Below are positions 1-11,212 of a stretch of 64,000 nucleotides of DNA, in pieces. The DNA is taken from contig CM075348.1 of the NCBI GenBank assembly GCA_037693485.1, positions 130,583,609-130,647,608 on the forward strand. The letters run 5' to 3'. This DNA comes from Kitagawia praeruptora (Eukaryota > Streptophyta > Magnoliopsida > Apiales > Apiaceae). Each line of letters begins with the position of its first letter. Within the stretch, counting starts at the first letter, position 1. Both the position numbers and the translations under genes were made by a program. Below the pieces are notes generated by a model, which made no database searches, was not told the DNA's origin, and saw only the letters and a program-made list of their open reading frames with translations.

Positions 1-1140
1 AATAAAAAACAAACACTACAAAACATGTTAACAAAGATTAACAATCAAAAATTACAATACCTATTCAAAATATAACTATATTAATAATATTTACAGAGTA
101 TTAAAGATAAAAGATAATAATTTACAAAAACTCTTAAATAACAGATTGTAATTTACAGAAATTTTAATTTACACAAAATTACTTAACCACAGAGTCATAC
201 CAGAGAGAGTAATAATGAGGAGAGTAATAATCAGGAGAGTAATAATCGAGTAGGGAGAGTAATAACGCCAGTAATAATGAAACAAATTGAATATTACTCG
301 GACTGATATTACACCTGATTAACAAAGTAATAGCGAGAGTAATAATGATATAAATCGGTTATTACTCTAGTCATTACCTGTTATTACTCTAGAACAAATT
401 GCTTATTACTCTCAGTTTAACACTATTATTACTCATTGAAAGTAATAATGAATTAACTGATTATGACATAAGAGTAATAATAACTCACTGAATATTACTT
501 AAGACTACTACTTGGTTATTACTCTAAGAAAGATAGGAAAATAACTATTATTACACAAAAAAATGTTTTTTAGACATGTGATTTTCACTTGATAGAACCT
601 GTTAACAACAGCCTTAACATATGTTAACATGTGTTCGTGATTGTTTTCATTGTTTTCAAAAACAATTTGTCCAAGCAGCTTACAGAAAATCTTTTGCCAT
701 TCTTTTTCGTTTTTTTTTTAATTTTTATTTTTAAATAACACACAACTTAATAAATTACAGAAAATACTAAAATGACCATAGGTTGTCCCTTAAGCGAAAA
801 CAAAACACTAATACCAAAAGAACAAACACTACAAATTTAAGAATAAAATAATACTAATTTACATAATTATTTGTAGTAACTTAATAAATCTATATATTTT
901 CTAATAAAATAACTTTCTTATAGAAAATCATTTAAAGAGAAAATATGACTTATTAAATCAAAACAAAAATTCAAAGTGACTTTAAAATAATAAAATTTTC
1001 AATAAAAATAGGTTCCTAAAAATTCTAACTTGAGAATTTAGAGAAAATTATTTTTAGAGAAAATTTATCATTCAAAAATACAGAAACATAGAGTATAACA
1101 AGAGAATGACTATGACAATCCTTTTGGAAATATAATAAGT
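1..1140. other. AT-rich non-coding stretch with inverted TATTACTCT/AGAGTAATA motifs
   Basis: No reading frame of substance is visible. From about 196 to 530 the motif AGAGTAATAAT and its inverse ATTATTACTCT occur about a dozen times in both orientations, so the region could fold into many hairpins. Similar TATTACTCT motifs lie in the COP1 LTR (about 5590-5840), so this may be LTR sequence of a related copia element. No TG...CA boundary or polypurine tract is visible to prove it. The rest (540-1140) is plain AT-rich sequence in which I see nothing. Confidence 0.45.
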
Positions 1141-1199
1141 AAGAATTTGGAAAGAATGTCATACCATTTACTTGGTGCTTAGACATGGGCACCAGCTTC

Positions 1200-2240
1200 C
1201 ATGCTTCTTGTTGTTCAGGATCAGCAAGTTATTCCTCAGATTCCTTAGATTATATACCTTGATTCTGAGAAGCCCTTCTAGTTCTCACTCCAACATCTGG
1301 ATCATCAATGATTAGTTCTATTCCAAACAAACTGTGCGAGAAGGTTAGATCTTGATGAATCGCCTTGTTCTTCATTGTGATGTTGTGTTTGACTAGTTGA
1401 TCCTTTGTTTACTTCCCCCGAGTTATTGCCAGCTTGACTTAATGATTATTTTCCAGTGACATGGGTATCTCCAATATTAAAATTGTTTCCACCACTTATG
1501 CAAGATGCTTAGCCTTGAGTGTTCCACAGAGTTGTTGAAGATGAATTTGTTTCCTTGTGTTCTCTAGCTTTTGTACAACTCATTTGATTCGTCTTTGTAG
1601 AGATCTTCAATTATCTCAACAACCAGGAGTGCACTTGTTCACATTCCTCTAGCATCCAGATTCAGTAGGTCCAGATGTCCATTATGATCATGAATGTGCA
1701 GTAGGTGCCTGATATCCTCAATTCTTATCACTGGTGCTTCTTGTCAGATATACTATCTTATCAGATTGTAACCTTGCATCCAATTTGGCTTTGTCCCTCA
1801 TAACAATGCCTTGACATCCAGTTAGACTTCTGGTTATCCTTGTACCAAATACAACCTTGTTGTTTGGTCTAGATACCAACTTCCCTTCAATCTGCCTTTT
1901 GTACTGATTGAGATCATCTTGAATTGCAATCACTCAATCTTGATCATTCAGAGCCTTTGTAGCTTTATTAGTTTCTTCTGAAAGAAAACTAAAGAAATAA
2001 TCATTGGTACTTGACGCTCTGCTAGTCTTTTACTTCCACCATTAGGAACACTAAGAACTAGGACAAAGAATTAATTAAGTCAAAATTCTTTGTCTTGGCA
2101 GACATGTTCTTATAGTGTCCTTTGATTTTCAATGTGGTGTTTAGTTGGCTAGTTGATCCTTCTGCTGCTCCCCCTAAGCTGTTGCTGGGTTTACATGAAG
2201 ATTCTCCATGTTTGACATTGTTTGGATCTGAATCAAAATA
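1200..2240 (-). pseudogene. pol: COP1 integrase-RT linker and RT start, rearranged
   Basis: The 71-codon stretch 1933-1718 reads like the start of a copia RVT_2 domain (residues such as LNQYKRQ, then GTRI and RDKAKL where family members have GTRW and RNKARL). It is frayed and stops early. Two copies of the serine/glycine-rich linker that normally precedes RT are present, near 2230-2140 and again near 1450-1200. The second lies downstream of the RT start, which is the wrong order. This suggests a local duplication or fusion of two related copies. No catalytic YVDD motif remains. Confidence 0.55.
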
Positions 2241-2688
2241 ACCATTGATAGCTGGGAGTTAAAAGTTGTTGAACATCACTAAGGCTTTCAATCACCTTCC
2301 GTTGATTAATAACAATCACCATCAGTGGTGTCTTGTCTTCAGATTATCTGAACAACAACTTATTTGTTGAGAGAAGTCATCAGTCATCACCACTAAAATA
2401 TATTTTACTTTGATGTAGAACTTCTGTGTGATGCTTCTTTGACTTCCCTTTATGACATGCCTCATAATTTCATTTTGCTTAAATTTTAGATGAGGTAGTC
2501 TCCTTTACTGATTCGATTTTCGGGAAAGAATCTCTTGATTTGACATTCAGGTAAAAGAGCTTCATTTGTCATAGTTGCACTCTTGTCTGATGAATCTTTA
2601 GATTAGACATATTGACTTTACCTTAGACTGAGATTCCATGTCAAATATTGATAAGTTCTCTTTCCTTAATCCTCGAACAGTACACTCT

Positions 2689-2871
2689 TCATCTTGTAAA
2701 AGATGCTTTATTACTGACAACATTCCTAGCTATTGAATAGCCATGACCCTCGGTCATACCCTTGCTGTTATCTCCAAGGGATACCACTTGGCCAGATACC
2801 TTCACCACTTTTGATAGCAGGGTTCTATCTTCGATCATATGCCTTGAACATTCACTGTCCAGAATCCACAC
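2689..2871 (-). pseudogene. pol: COP1 aspartic protease remnant
   Basis: The minus-strand translation begins with MWILDSECSRHM, matching the copia protease signature (W-x-L-D-S-G-C-S-x-H-M). The glycine of the active-site DSG triad is replaced by glutamate (DSE), which should kill activity. About 30 codons further the frame is lost. The segment follows the Gag stop (2913-2915) and TGCAGGG (2894-2900), the same arrangement as in COP2 and COP3. No GAG_pre-integrase HHCC motif follows. Confidence 0.75.
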
Positions 2872-2912
2872 AACACGATCTACCTGTTACACACCCTGCA
2901 TTTCTAAAATGG

Positions 2913-4290
2913 TTAAACTTTCTTCGGGACCCAAGCTTGGTTGGGTCCAGAGTACTTGAAAAATTGGCCTTTGTCAGGCAAAACAACATTTTTCACCTTG
3001 ACACCATCAGTCAACAAACATTTGACCATATAAATAGATTTGACAATCTTTTGTTTCATTTTAGGTATCCATGTTTGTTTAGCAGCAATAATATTCTTTT
3101 CATTGACTGGACATTTAACCTTGTAAACAGCCTTAGTAAAACTTTGTTTTGGCTTTGGTACAAATGTCTCTCTCCTAACATGAGGAGGACTAGCAGTCTT
3201 TGATCTAACATTTTTATTTCTATTCATATGTTGTCGAGGAGCAGTCTTATTAGCACATGCATGATTACCATTAAAGTAAGCAGACATAACATTAAATGCA
3301 CAAGACATACAACTGACAACACCACATGCTTTATGATTAGAATCAATGATAGGCATGGTATTCATGTTAGACATATTATTGTTTTGCTTCAACTTATTAC
3401 CACCTAACCCAGTTTTAGACGAACTGGTTGACTCAACAAACTTAACTGGTTCCTTAGAAACAACCTTATTAGATTTAACATTTTTGGTTGTAGGTGCCTT
3501 AACAGATTTTTCATTAAGTTGGACACTTCCACTAGCAATGTCCTCAGTACGCATCTCCTCTTGAATAACAAGAGAAGTCAAATCTAGAGGCTCTGCAACA
3601 GACTTCTTAAAGAGTGGATCTTCAACATTCTTAAGCACATATGGTATTCCCCTTTCTTTAGCACTAACAGGATTAGGAGAATTTATGCCTAACATTCCAA
3701 CAGCTTCGTTGTAGCCAAACCCTATTCCTACGGTTCGTTCTACAGCTTGTTTATTGAATAACTCTTTAGAAGTTTTAACATAATTAAAACAAGCAGATAA
3801 TTTGACATCCTTCTCCTTTATCTTAGTTTCAAGTTCAGCAATTTTAGCAACTTGTTTTAACATGTATTCTGATATCGACTTTTCTCTTTGGTTAAGTCGA
3901 GCTATTTCTTTTATTTGCTGATCTTGAATATCAGGCACCTTTTTTAGTTCTAACACTTCATTTTCAAGATTAGTGTTCAACAGATTTATTCTAGCATTTT
4001 CAGTTTGTGCATTACCCAAAAAATTACGTAAACTACGAATAAGTTCAGCATCAGTGAGTATTACCGGAGTTCTGTAATAGTCAGATGTCTCAGCATTTGC
4101 CACCAGCGCGAAATTTCCATATTCTTCGTCTTCGATGTCTGTGTCATCCCAACTTTTACCAACAGCAACATAAGCTTTTCCAGCCTTCTTCTTTTCTGGA
4201 ACATAATCTCTTTTCTGGACTTGTTTGGGTTTCTGACACTCAGTGGCAAAGTGTCCCAATTCATCACAATTAAAGCAACGAATCTTGCTT
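2913..4290 (-). pseudogene. gag: COP1 Gag, zinc knuckle and C-terminal half
   Basis: A CCHC knuckle of the form C-x2-C-x4-H-x4-C is encoded at 4277-4236 and binds RNA in the nucleocapsid of this family. Downstream are an acidic segment and a helical, coiled-coil-like region rich in E, K, L and N (about 4100-3750). A lysine-rich, cysteine-containing tail follows and ends in the motif WVPKKV directly before the stop. The frame is open for 448 codons from 4259. The N-terminal capsid part lies at 4985-4548 in a different frame segment. The tail motif WV-x-K before the stop recurs in COP2 and COP3. Confidence 0.8.
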
Positions 4291-4547
4291 CTGTCAATAG
4301 TTCGAGTTTTGTATCCTCCCCTATTACTAGAGGATGAAAAACCTCCTCTCTGGAATCTGCTATTAGACTTAAACCTGAATTTGGGATTTCTACTGAATCT
4401 GAAGTTACTGAATTATCTCACCATCATTGCCATTGACTCATCCTCCAACTGCTCCAACTCCTCTAATGAACAAAATTCTCCACAACCCTGATTTGCAGCT
4501 GTCTTCCCATATTCTGCTACAATCACCTCCTTTTCAGAGCTGTAAGG

Positions 4548-4985
4548 TTAAACAACCTTAGCTTCCATCTTCACCGAGGCTTCACCAACCAAAGCAGTAG
4601 AAGTGTCATCTACCCTTTCCTCATTTATTGTCAAAATGGTATCCCAGATATGCTTCGCATCTTTACAATTAACAACATTATTGTGCATGATTAAATCTAG
4701 GGATTCCACCAAAATCAGCTGTAGGTTCATATCAAGGGCAGCTTCCTCCTTTTCAGCAGGGGTATAATTATTAGGATCCTTTGGATACGTCCTTTCAGCA
4801 CATTCAACAACTCCATCCACAATTACTTCCTCTTCTGTAACCATATGAATTATTGGCCCGGTTTTCAATATTCCTAAATATTTAGGATTGGCCACTTGTA
4901 GAAAAAGAGTCATTTTCTTTTTCCAGAGTTCATAATTTTCCTTATCAAATATGGGTATCTTAACAGAACCAACTTTTGAAGACAT
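4548..4985 (-). pseudogene. gag: COP1 Gag N-terminal (capsid) part
   Basis: The ATG at 4985 opens a frame reading MSSKVGSVKIPIFDKENYEL, the start of a copia-type Gag (DUF4219 then UBN2-like capsid): a short leader, a hydrophobic-aromatic F-x-x-E-N-Y motif, then a helical region with the family-typical KHIWDTI. The frame stops after 145 codons and the rest of the capsid is degraded before the zinc knuckle near 4277. The start codon lies about 85 bases downstream of the primer-binding site, a normal leader length. Confidence 0.85.
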
Positions 4986-5068
4986 GATGAATTTTTAAGT
5001 GAGTTAAAAATTCAAGATAAATTTTTGATTGAATAAAAATAGGATCTTGATTTGTGTATCAATCAATA

Positions 5069-5081
5069 GGCTCTGATACCA
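5069..5081 (-). promoter_or_regulatory. COP1 primer-binding site (initiator Met tRNA)
   Basis: On the minus strand this reads TGGTATCAGAGCC, complementary to the 3' end of plant initiator-Met tRNA. It lies two bases after the end of the LTR (5084), exactly where reverse transcription would be primed. Confidence 0.9.
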
Positions 5082-5083
5082 AT

Positions 5084-7078
5084 TGTTAGGTCCGATAAGA
5101 TTGTAGAAGGGGGGGTTGAATACAATCTATACCATTTTATCAAAATTTGTCCTTTGAATAAAATTTGATTTAGACAAATTTGTGCGGAATAAATTGAAAC
5201 AAATTTTCAAGTTGAATATAACAATATATTAACTTCATGGGTGTTACAATTTCAGTACAGATTAATTATCAAGTTGATAAAAACTAATTAGAAAATTCGA
5301 CATGAACTTTTCTAATTTAGTTAATAAAAATCAAGATAAGAACTAGGAAACTTAATTCGCTAGTAGTACAAGAATCACAAATAATTAAGTTCTAATGGAT
5401 ACAATATTTGATACAAGAACTCAAGAATTTATGGCAATTAAATTGCTTGAAGATGAGAGAGATGAGAGCTTTTTGTTCTTCTATGTCTTTCTGGATATTT
5501 GCGTGTGTGTCTCTGTATATGGCTGTCTGCGTCTTTTATAATCAATCAACATAATATCTTCTGCCTCCCTGTGTCACATTTTGATCCATTATGACTCTTC
5601 ATTATGACACTCAACTTAAGCTATTATGACTCTTCATTATGATAGTCCAGTATGACAGTCCAGTATTACTCTGTCCATTATGACACTCCAGTATTACTCT
5701 GTCCATTATGACACTCCAGTATTACTCTGTCCATTATGACACTCCAGTATTACTCTGTCCAGTATTACTCTGTCCATTATGATTCTCTGCATAAGACTGG
5801 TATTACTCTCCGTTATTACTCTTGAGAGTAATAATAGAACAGATTTTCTAATCTTGTTAAATTAAATGATTTTAACTAATCACTTAATTTAATTCTTCTT
5901 ATATAATAATTCTGATTAATTAATCTAATAATTACTTTAATGAATAAATTAATTCTTTGAGAATTAATTTATTAATTAAATTAATTACTTGATTTAATTA
6001 ATTAAAAAGAATTAATATACCTCCTTTTGAGAATCAAATCTGTTCAGTAAACCACTGAAAATAATAAAGAACTTCCACTGAATAATTGTTGACGCTCGAT
6101 GCACGGTCTGGTTCATGAACGACTAACTCCAACGGCTTTTCTTTATTTTTGACTCTATGATGCGGTTCCTTTTCTTTTCTCCTCTCTCTCTTTAATTCTT
6201 CTGTACTATCTCTGTCACTGTTGAAATCTCTGTCACTTTAAATGAATCCACTTCTTAACGAATACTTCAATGAGGCTTGATCAGATGACTGAACTTCTTT
6301 TAATGTAGTAATTCCTCAAGTCAGTAGATTGACCTTGATCTTTTTCTTTTGACAGATAATACAATCTGAGATTCCTTGTGACAGTCTATATACTATTTAC
6401 TACTACAATCTTGTTTAAGTTGAGTTGTATCCTCGAAATACAAATAGGCTACATCATATGCCTTTCAATTTGTCATAACCTTGAATTGGTAAGCTTTGTC
6501 TTGTTATCTCTCGAGCTTCTATCGTAGTCTTTGTAGGTCTGATGCAGTCTTTGGATACTGCAAAACGCCTGTTTCTTGATCATATATTCTATCACATTGT
6601 TTGACTTGGTGAATCCCCAATTCAAAATGATTCCATTGAGACAGTAACCTTCGACGCCAAGTTTGCTGTCATGAGAATGAGCTTTGGATGATAGTATGAA
6701 TCCCCGCCAATGTTGTTGTTAGGAATTCTGAACTTACTATCAAAGTGTGAGAATGTTCCTGTCTTCATGCTTCTGCCAATGTTGCTGTCAGATTAGATAT
6801 TCTGTCGTGACTTGCAACATGATGTCTTTCTTGTAACCTTACTGTCAACGTTATGACAGTATCATTTTTATTCCTGTTGTCGACATGATGTATCCCTTGA
6901 GGCTTGAAAAATTAAATGAACTTCTTCCAAGATATACAATTATTACATGACAGTAATTTATTTGGTTACAAGAACATACTCTGGCTGTGAGTCTGTGACA
7001 GTATGTTCTACTTAGTAAAACTAAGCATGATAAAGTCTAGTTAAGTTGTCTCTAAGCTATCACCCATAAATCCTAACA
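5084..7078 (-). repeat. COP1 5' LTR (1995 bp)
   Basis: The repeat is bounded by perfect 7-bp inverted ends, TGTTAGG at 5084 and CCTAACA at 7072-7078, and adjoins the primer-binding site. A TATA-like element is visible on the minus strand near 5533-5542. Upstream of it in transcriptional sense is no coding capacity. The LTR contains a tandem array (5590-5790). The partner LTR is not in the window. Confidence 0.85.
5590..5790. repeat. Tandem array of about 28 bp in the COP1 LTR
   Basis: The unit contains CATTATGACACTCCAG followed by TATTACTCTGTC. It is present in about three clean copies from 5676 with truncated variants on both sides. Such arrays in the U3 of plant copia LTRs often act as enhancers; that role is inferred here. 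Confidence 0.75.
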
Positions 7079-7137
7079 GATTCAATTAAAAGTTCGCGAC
7101 TCTTCTAATTGTATAAAGCGCTCAATGACAGATTAAC
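7079..7137 (-). mobile_element. GYP7 LTR fragment left of COP2
   Basis: This short piece lies between the COP1 LTR and COP2 and ends with the target duplication TTAAC (7133-7137) that recurs at 23448-23452. By position it continues the sequence at 23453-24242, the 3' LTR of an Athila-like gypsy element into which COP2 inserted. Too short to classify alone. Confidence 0.5.
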
Positions 7138-8272
7138 TGTTAGGTCCAGAATAATGTAGAAGGGGGGTTGAATACGTTATTCAAAAAATATTTCGATTTT
7201 GATGTGGATATGAAATCAAAAATACTGAATCGAAATAACACAATTGTTTAGGAAATATCTTTAAATAGATAAAACCTGGAGGTTTGCTACACAATCTAAT
7301 CCTATGGATCAGCTACAAAATCAAACACTCCTAAGGATAGTTTAGGCACGAGGACCTTCTACCCGACACTTCCTGAAAGCGGGCTAAGCCGGCTTTCCTA
7401 CTAGATGGACTGTCTAGCAGCTTACACAGAGAAGATATATAAGAGAGAGAAGAAAGAGTTGTGTGTTGAGGTGTGTTTTGAAATGAAATACAAATGGCCT
7501 ATTTATATATTATAGAAAGTCACTATTTGGCACTATTCCAACAACCCCCAAATAGTAACCGAGCACTATTCCAACAACCCCCAAATAGTAACCGGATACT
7601 ATTTCACCAGCCCCAAATAGTAACCGGGCACTATTACGCCAACCCCAAATAGTAACCTTGCATAGTAACTTTGCATAGTAACCATGCATAGTAATCTTGC
7701 ATAGTATTACTATTCTTTCTCTCTTCTGTTTATTTTGCTATTTTAATTCATCTCAGAAAATAATTCAAGTACCAGATTAATTTAATTATTTATTATAAAT
7801 AATTAATTAATCTAATACTTAGTTAATTTTAAGAGTAAATTAATCTTTGACGATACCTTGAAATATTATGTCTGTCCTTGATTGTCAATAGGCTTTGGCA
7901 ATTCTTTTTGTGAATTAATGTGTTGATCCTTCTCGTATGTGCTGACACTTAGTGCACTGGTCTGGTTCACAAGTGACTAGCATTGATCTTGATCTTCACA
8001 CCTTCGTTACATTCCAATTGATTAGCCTGCAGCAGTATCTTCAAATAATATAAATACATGGAATCTTTTGGCCCTTCAACTGAATCATCTGTACATCTTA
8101 TTCTGTCACTGAGGCTTGATCATGTTAATGAACTTCTTTCAGCGACTTGATCCTTGTTAGTGCCTGTTCTTCAAATTTCACGATCCCTGTATCGAGTTAA
8201 TATTATTTATCTTTTATCCTAGTTGAGTTATATATGTCCTCTATTACATATTACATTACATTATGCTTTACA
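7138..8272 (-). repeat. COP2 3' LTR (1135 bp)
   Basis: Starts TGTTAGG at 7138 and ends TTTACA at 8272, next to the polypurine tract. A TATA-like element (TATAAATAGGCC on the minus strand in the partner LTR, weakened here) lies near 7495-7510. A tandem array of CCAAATAGTAACC-type units covers 7530-7707: four copies of about 32 bp, then four copies of a 13-mer containing GCATAGTAA. The partner LTR has six 13-mers. Confidence 0.93.
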
Positions 8273-8287
8273 ATCTCCCCCTATTTG
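8273..8287 (-). promoter_or_regulatory. COP2 polypurine tract
   Basis: On the minus strand this is AAATAGGGGGAGAT directly before the 3' LTR, the plus-strand DNA primer site. The COP3 tract (36147-36159) is nearly identical, which ties the two elements together. The 215 bases between it and the third ORF hold no gene. Confidence 0.85.
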
Positions 8288-8502
8288 ATTGTTAGGGTTT
8301 GACAAGCAAATTACTAGAGGATAACTCAACTGATACGACAAAAAATGAAATACAAAGATAAATAATATTAAAGTGCATTCTGGATCAAATATACATTTTC
8401 CAGATTTCTAAAATTTGAACAAGTGCAAGACAATTGTTCCTCTAGACTGAACATATCTTCAAGTTTGCCTTGCTTTCTTTCCACATACCACTAATACTCC
8501 CA

Positions 8503-10503
8503 TTAGCTTTTCCTTTCCCAAAATAAAGTTAATTCCGTGTCAACAACCTTTTCCTTGCCCTTACGCCTAGTAGATTTTTCTTGATCATCCACCTTCTCCC
8601 CCTCAGTTGGGTTATCCTCCAGATTAGTAGGATGTAGAGTTGGTAAATTAGATGAAGATGGCTTTACCAAGGAGTTGATTGCATGACTAAACTGGGCTAC
8701 CATGGAACTTAATTGAACTTGGAATGCATCATGTTGAATAAGATGCAAATTTTTGATTTCTCCAATGGACTTACAAATATTTGACAACTCTTTCTCCATT
8801 GTTTGGACCCGTGTAAGGAGTCTGCTATATTCCTTTCTGGTTACAAGTGCATGTGGTTGAGTAGGTTGCTCACTTGTAAATTCTGCAGGTGTTTCACTCA
8901 ACACTCTATATTCACTCGGTTTAGTGGTTTGGGTTACACTTACATGTTCTGTTTGTGTTTCTCTCAACTCTCCTCTAGAGCTTCCATCAATATGTGTACC
9001 TGCAAATGAAATCATCCTAGCCCCTTTTTCAGAGGTCACGGATGGTGCAATGAAAGTTCGTGAGGTTCCGTCCTCGCGTGAAGCGAGTTGCCGACCACTG
9101 GTAAAGAGTGGTAAATCTCGAAAGAGATCCAGAGATTTTCCCCCTGGGAGGTTAAACTTGAATCGATTAAATGGCACAAAAACCAAGTTTCCCTCGTATG
9201 TCTGTGAAGACACTTGGTTCATAAAAGAACCTCCTACTAATGGATCTTTCCGTAAAATGGAAGATTCACCAGTTGCTCCCGTCAATTCAACCTTATTTAT
9301 ATTTTCACTCATTGGATAAGAAAGAATTGTTTCACTAACAGTTGCCGTTACCTCAAGTTTATTGGGTTTACTCCGTTTAGAATGAGGTAGAGCGGCTGAT
9401 GTAACTAACTCCTTATGTGGTGCTGCTGAGGCACTATCTCCCTCAATAATGTGAATGACTGGCCGTTTAAGTGACAAATGAGGTGTATGAGTTTGTTGTG
9501 TTTGTGGTTGCATTTGTAGAATGGGCTCTTCGACCTGTGTTAGAGTCGGTGGGATTTCCTACTCTTGGTCGGGTAAGATGGCCACTAGGGGCTGTAGAAA
9601 TTGTATTTTCTGTGACACAATAGGGAATACAGAGGTTGGAATAGCAGGGATTGAAATATTACCTTGTCGTATACCTGCTCTCACTGGTCGTGGTAAGAAT
9701 GGAAGTGGGACAGTATTTAGATATTCAGTTAGGACTGTAGGCACATCCGTATATTTCTTTTTGCTTATGTAATTAATTACATTCGTCTTCATGGAAGAAC
9801 ATTCCACCTTTTGACCATTTTCCAAGCGTACCCTATCTTCATCATTCAAAAAATCATTTAATATTAACTGTAGAAACCTTGGATATAGACATTTGACATT
9901 TTGAGTCCGAACATCTCTTGTTCCCAAGCGTTTCATTTTTAAAATGATTTGACCAAGCACTATTTTTCCAAAATTAATCCTCAAATTATTGGCGACCGCA
10001 TACCCTATTATTTGAATAAATTCAGGTATTCGATCTTGATTTGTTCTATTTGAGGAAAAAACATGGTTAAGAGTGTGAAAGAAGAAATTCCAATACTGGG
10101 TTAGAAACGTTCTAGATAGATTACCAGTATTGAAATTGCCATCTTGGTACCTTATAAAGCGAAAGAACATTTCAATCTGTTCGGGTGTAGGATCAGAAAT
10201 GAGATTTTTCATAGGAAAATGAAGAATTCGATTAACATCTCGTTCAGTGACCCTAATCGACCTACCAAATAGTCGATATGTGAATGTACACCCGTCCTGT
10301 CCAGAAGTGTTAATCGCACTGCAATATAGTTCACGCAATGCATCATGGTTAAGCTGCACCTGTGTAACTAAAGCATACCAATTTAATGAATGTTCATTCA
10401 GAAATTCTGTTCAAGCCCGAAATTGCTCATCCTGAATGGTTTCGATTTGCTGAATGGAAATAGGATTAACTTTAGCAATTAAAAAGTTTCTCTGCAATGC
10501 CAT
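8503..10503 (-). pseudogene. COP2 third ORF (accessory protein of unknown function)
   Basis: One frame runs from the ATG at 10503 (context aaaATGGCA) to a stop at 8503, about 667 codons, broken only by an in-frame TGA near 10411 and TAG near 9556. The N-terminal half is a folded, hydrophobic-aromatic domain with VTERDVNRILHFP and YWNFFF, then RINFGK and PRFLQLIL. The C-terminal half is hydrophilic and rich in S, T, E and P, with a basic STRRKGKEK near the end. No signal peptide or membrane segment is apparent, so env-like is not supported. A homologous ORF sits in the same place in COP3. Asterid copia elements are known to carry such 3' ORFs; the function is unknown. Confidence 0.8.
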
Positions 10504-11212
10504 TTTCAAAACTTTGAGGAAATTCAAAAACAAGGATTAGTGCGTATAACAAGAATATGAAATCCGCTCTAAAAACCACCAGCTAGATTGTGAGATCTTT
10601 CTGGTCAAAGCTTGAAATATTCAGCAATTGTGTGTATATGCTCTGTATATCTGAAAAATGATGATGTTAAACACAAACAAAAACTCATCATTTATAAGGT
10701 TTCAAGTATTAGTGGGTTAGGTGTAATAGTGACAGGTTATGTTTGAAAAATAACACCGCTCAATAATTTCTCACCTAACTACCTAATTAGCCGAAAAAAC
10801 ATCTTATCACCGAAACCTGTCGGCCGAAAAAACATCTTATCGCCGAAACCTATCAGCCTATACACATACACATATTTAATACTTCTAATTATTGTGGATT
10901 TAAAAATAGTCATATAGTAAATCAAGAATTAATCCACAATAATCAGATAAACTCACAATTAAATAGACATAAAATTAACAAAATATCATTAATTGATATA
11001 TGTCAATAAAATATTTATTAAATTATGCTACAATTAACACAATTATTTACTAACTAATTACCATAAAATATAGCATTTATAAGCATGGTAATTAATATAG
11101 AGATAACTATAAAAAGAGGACTGGATGCAAAACAAATTCACAAGTCCTAAACATATGGACATTTAAAATACATGTGAACTTATAACAAATTGCAGTTATT
11201 GATTATCCAAAA
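10504..11212 (-). other. COP2 spacer between pol and third ORF
   Basis: About 700 bases without coding capacity separate the RNase H stop from the third ORF. It holds a tandem duplication of a 33-34 bp unit (10789-10822 and 10823-10855, containing GCCGAAAAAACATCTTATC) and the possible TATA/acceptor signals near the ORF. The remainder is AT-rich. Confidence 0.7.
10651..10699 (-). promoter_or_regulatory. Possible internal promoter or splice acceptor for COP2 third ORF
   Basis: In the pol-ORF spacer, minus-strand CCTTATAAATGATG (10699-10686) resembles a TATA box about 190 bases before the ATG at 10503. CATTTTTCAG at 10660-10651 resembles a 3' splice site between the two. Either would allow separate expression of the third ORF. 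This rests on motif appearance only. Confidence 0.35.

Larger units (their letters stand above)
1141..7078 (-). mobile_element. COP1: degraded Ty1/copia retrotransposon (3' end outside window)
   Basis: On the minus strand the order is 5' LTR (7078 to 5084), initiator-Met primer-binding site (5081 to 5069), Gag (4985 to 2913), protease (2871 to 2689), then scrambled linker and reverse transcriptase pieces (2240 to about 1200). The integrase core is missing between protease and linker. The 3' LTR is not recognisable and is either deleted or left of the window. Frames are broken many times, so this is a dead copy. The sequence directly to the right (7079-7137) is probably part of the same host LTR that COP2 entered. 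Confidence 0.85.

Noticed and set aside
5661..5780. CRISPR-like array
   Set aside because: Units are adjacent tandem repeats without unique spacers, inside a plant LTR.
8503..10503. Envelope-like protein of a Sirevirus
   Set aside because: No signal peptide, membrane segment or glycoprotein-like cysteines; the third ORF is therefore left as unknown function.
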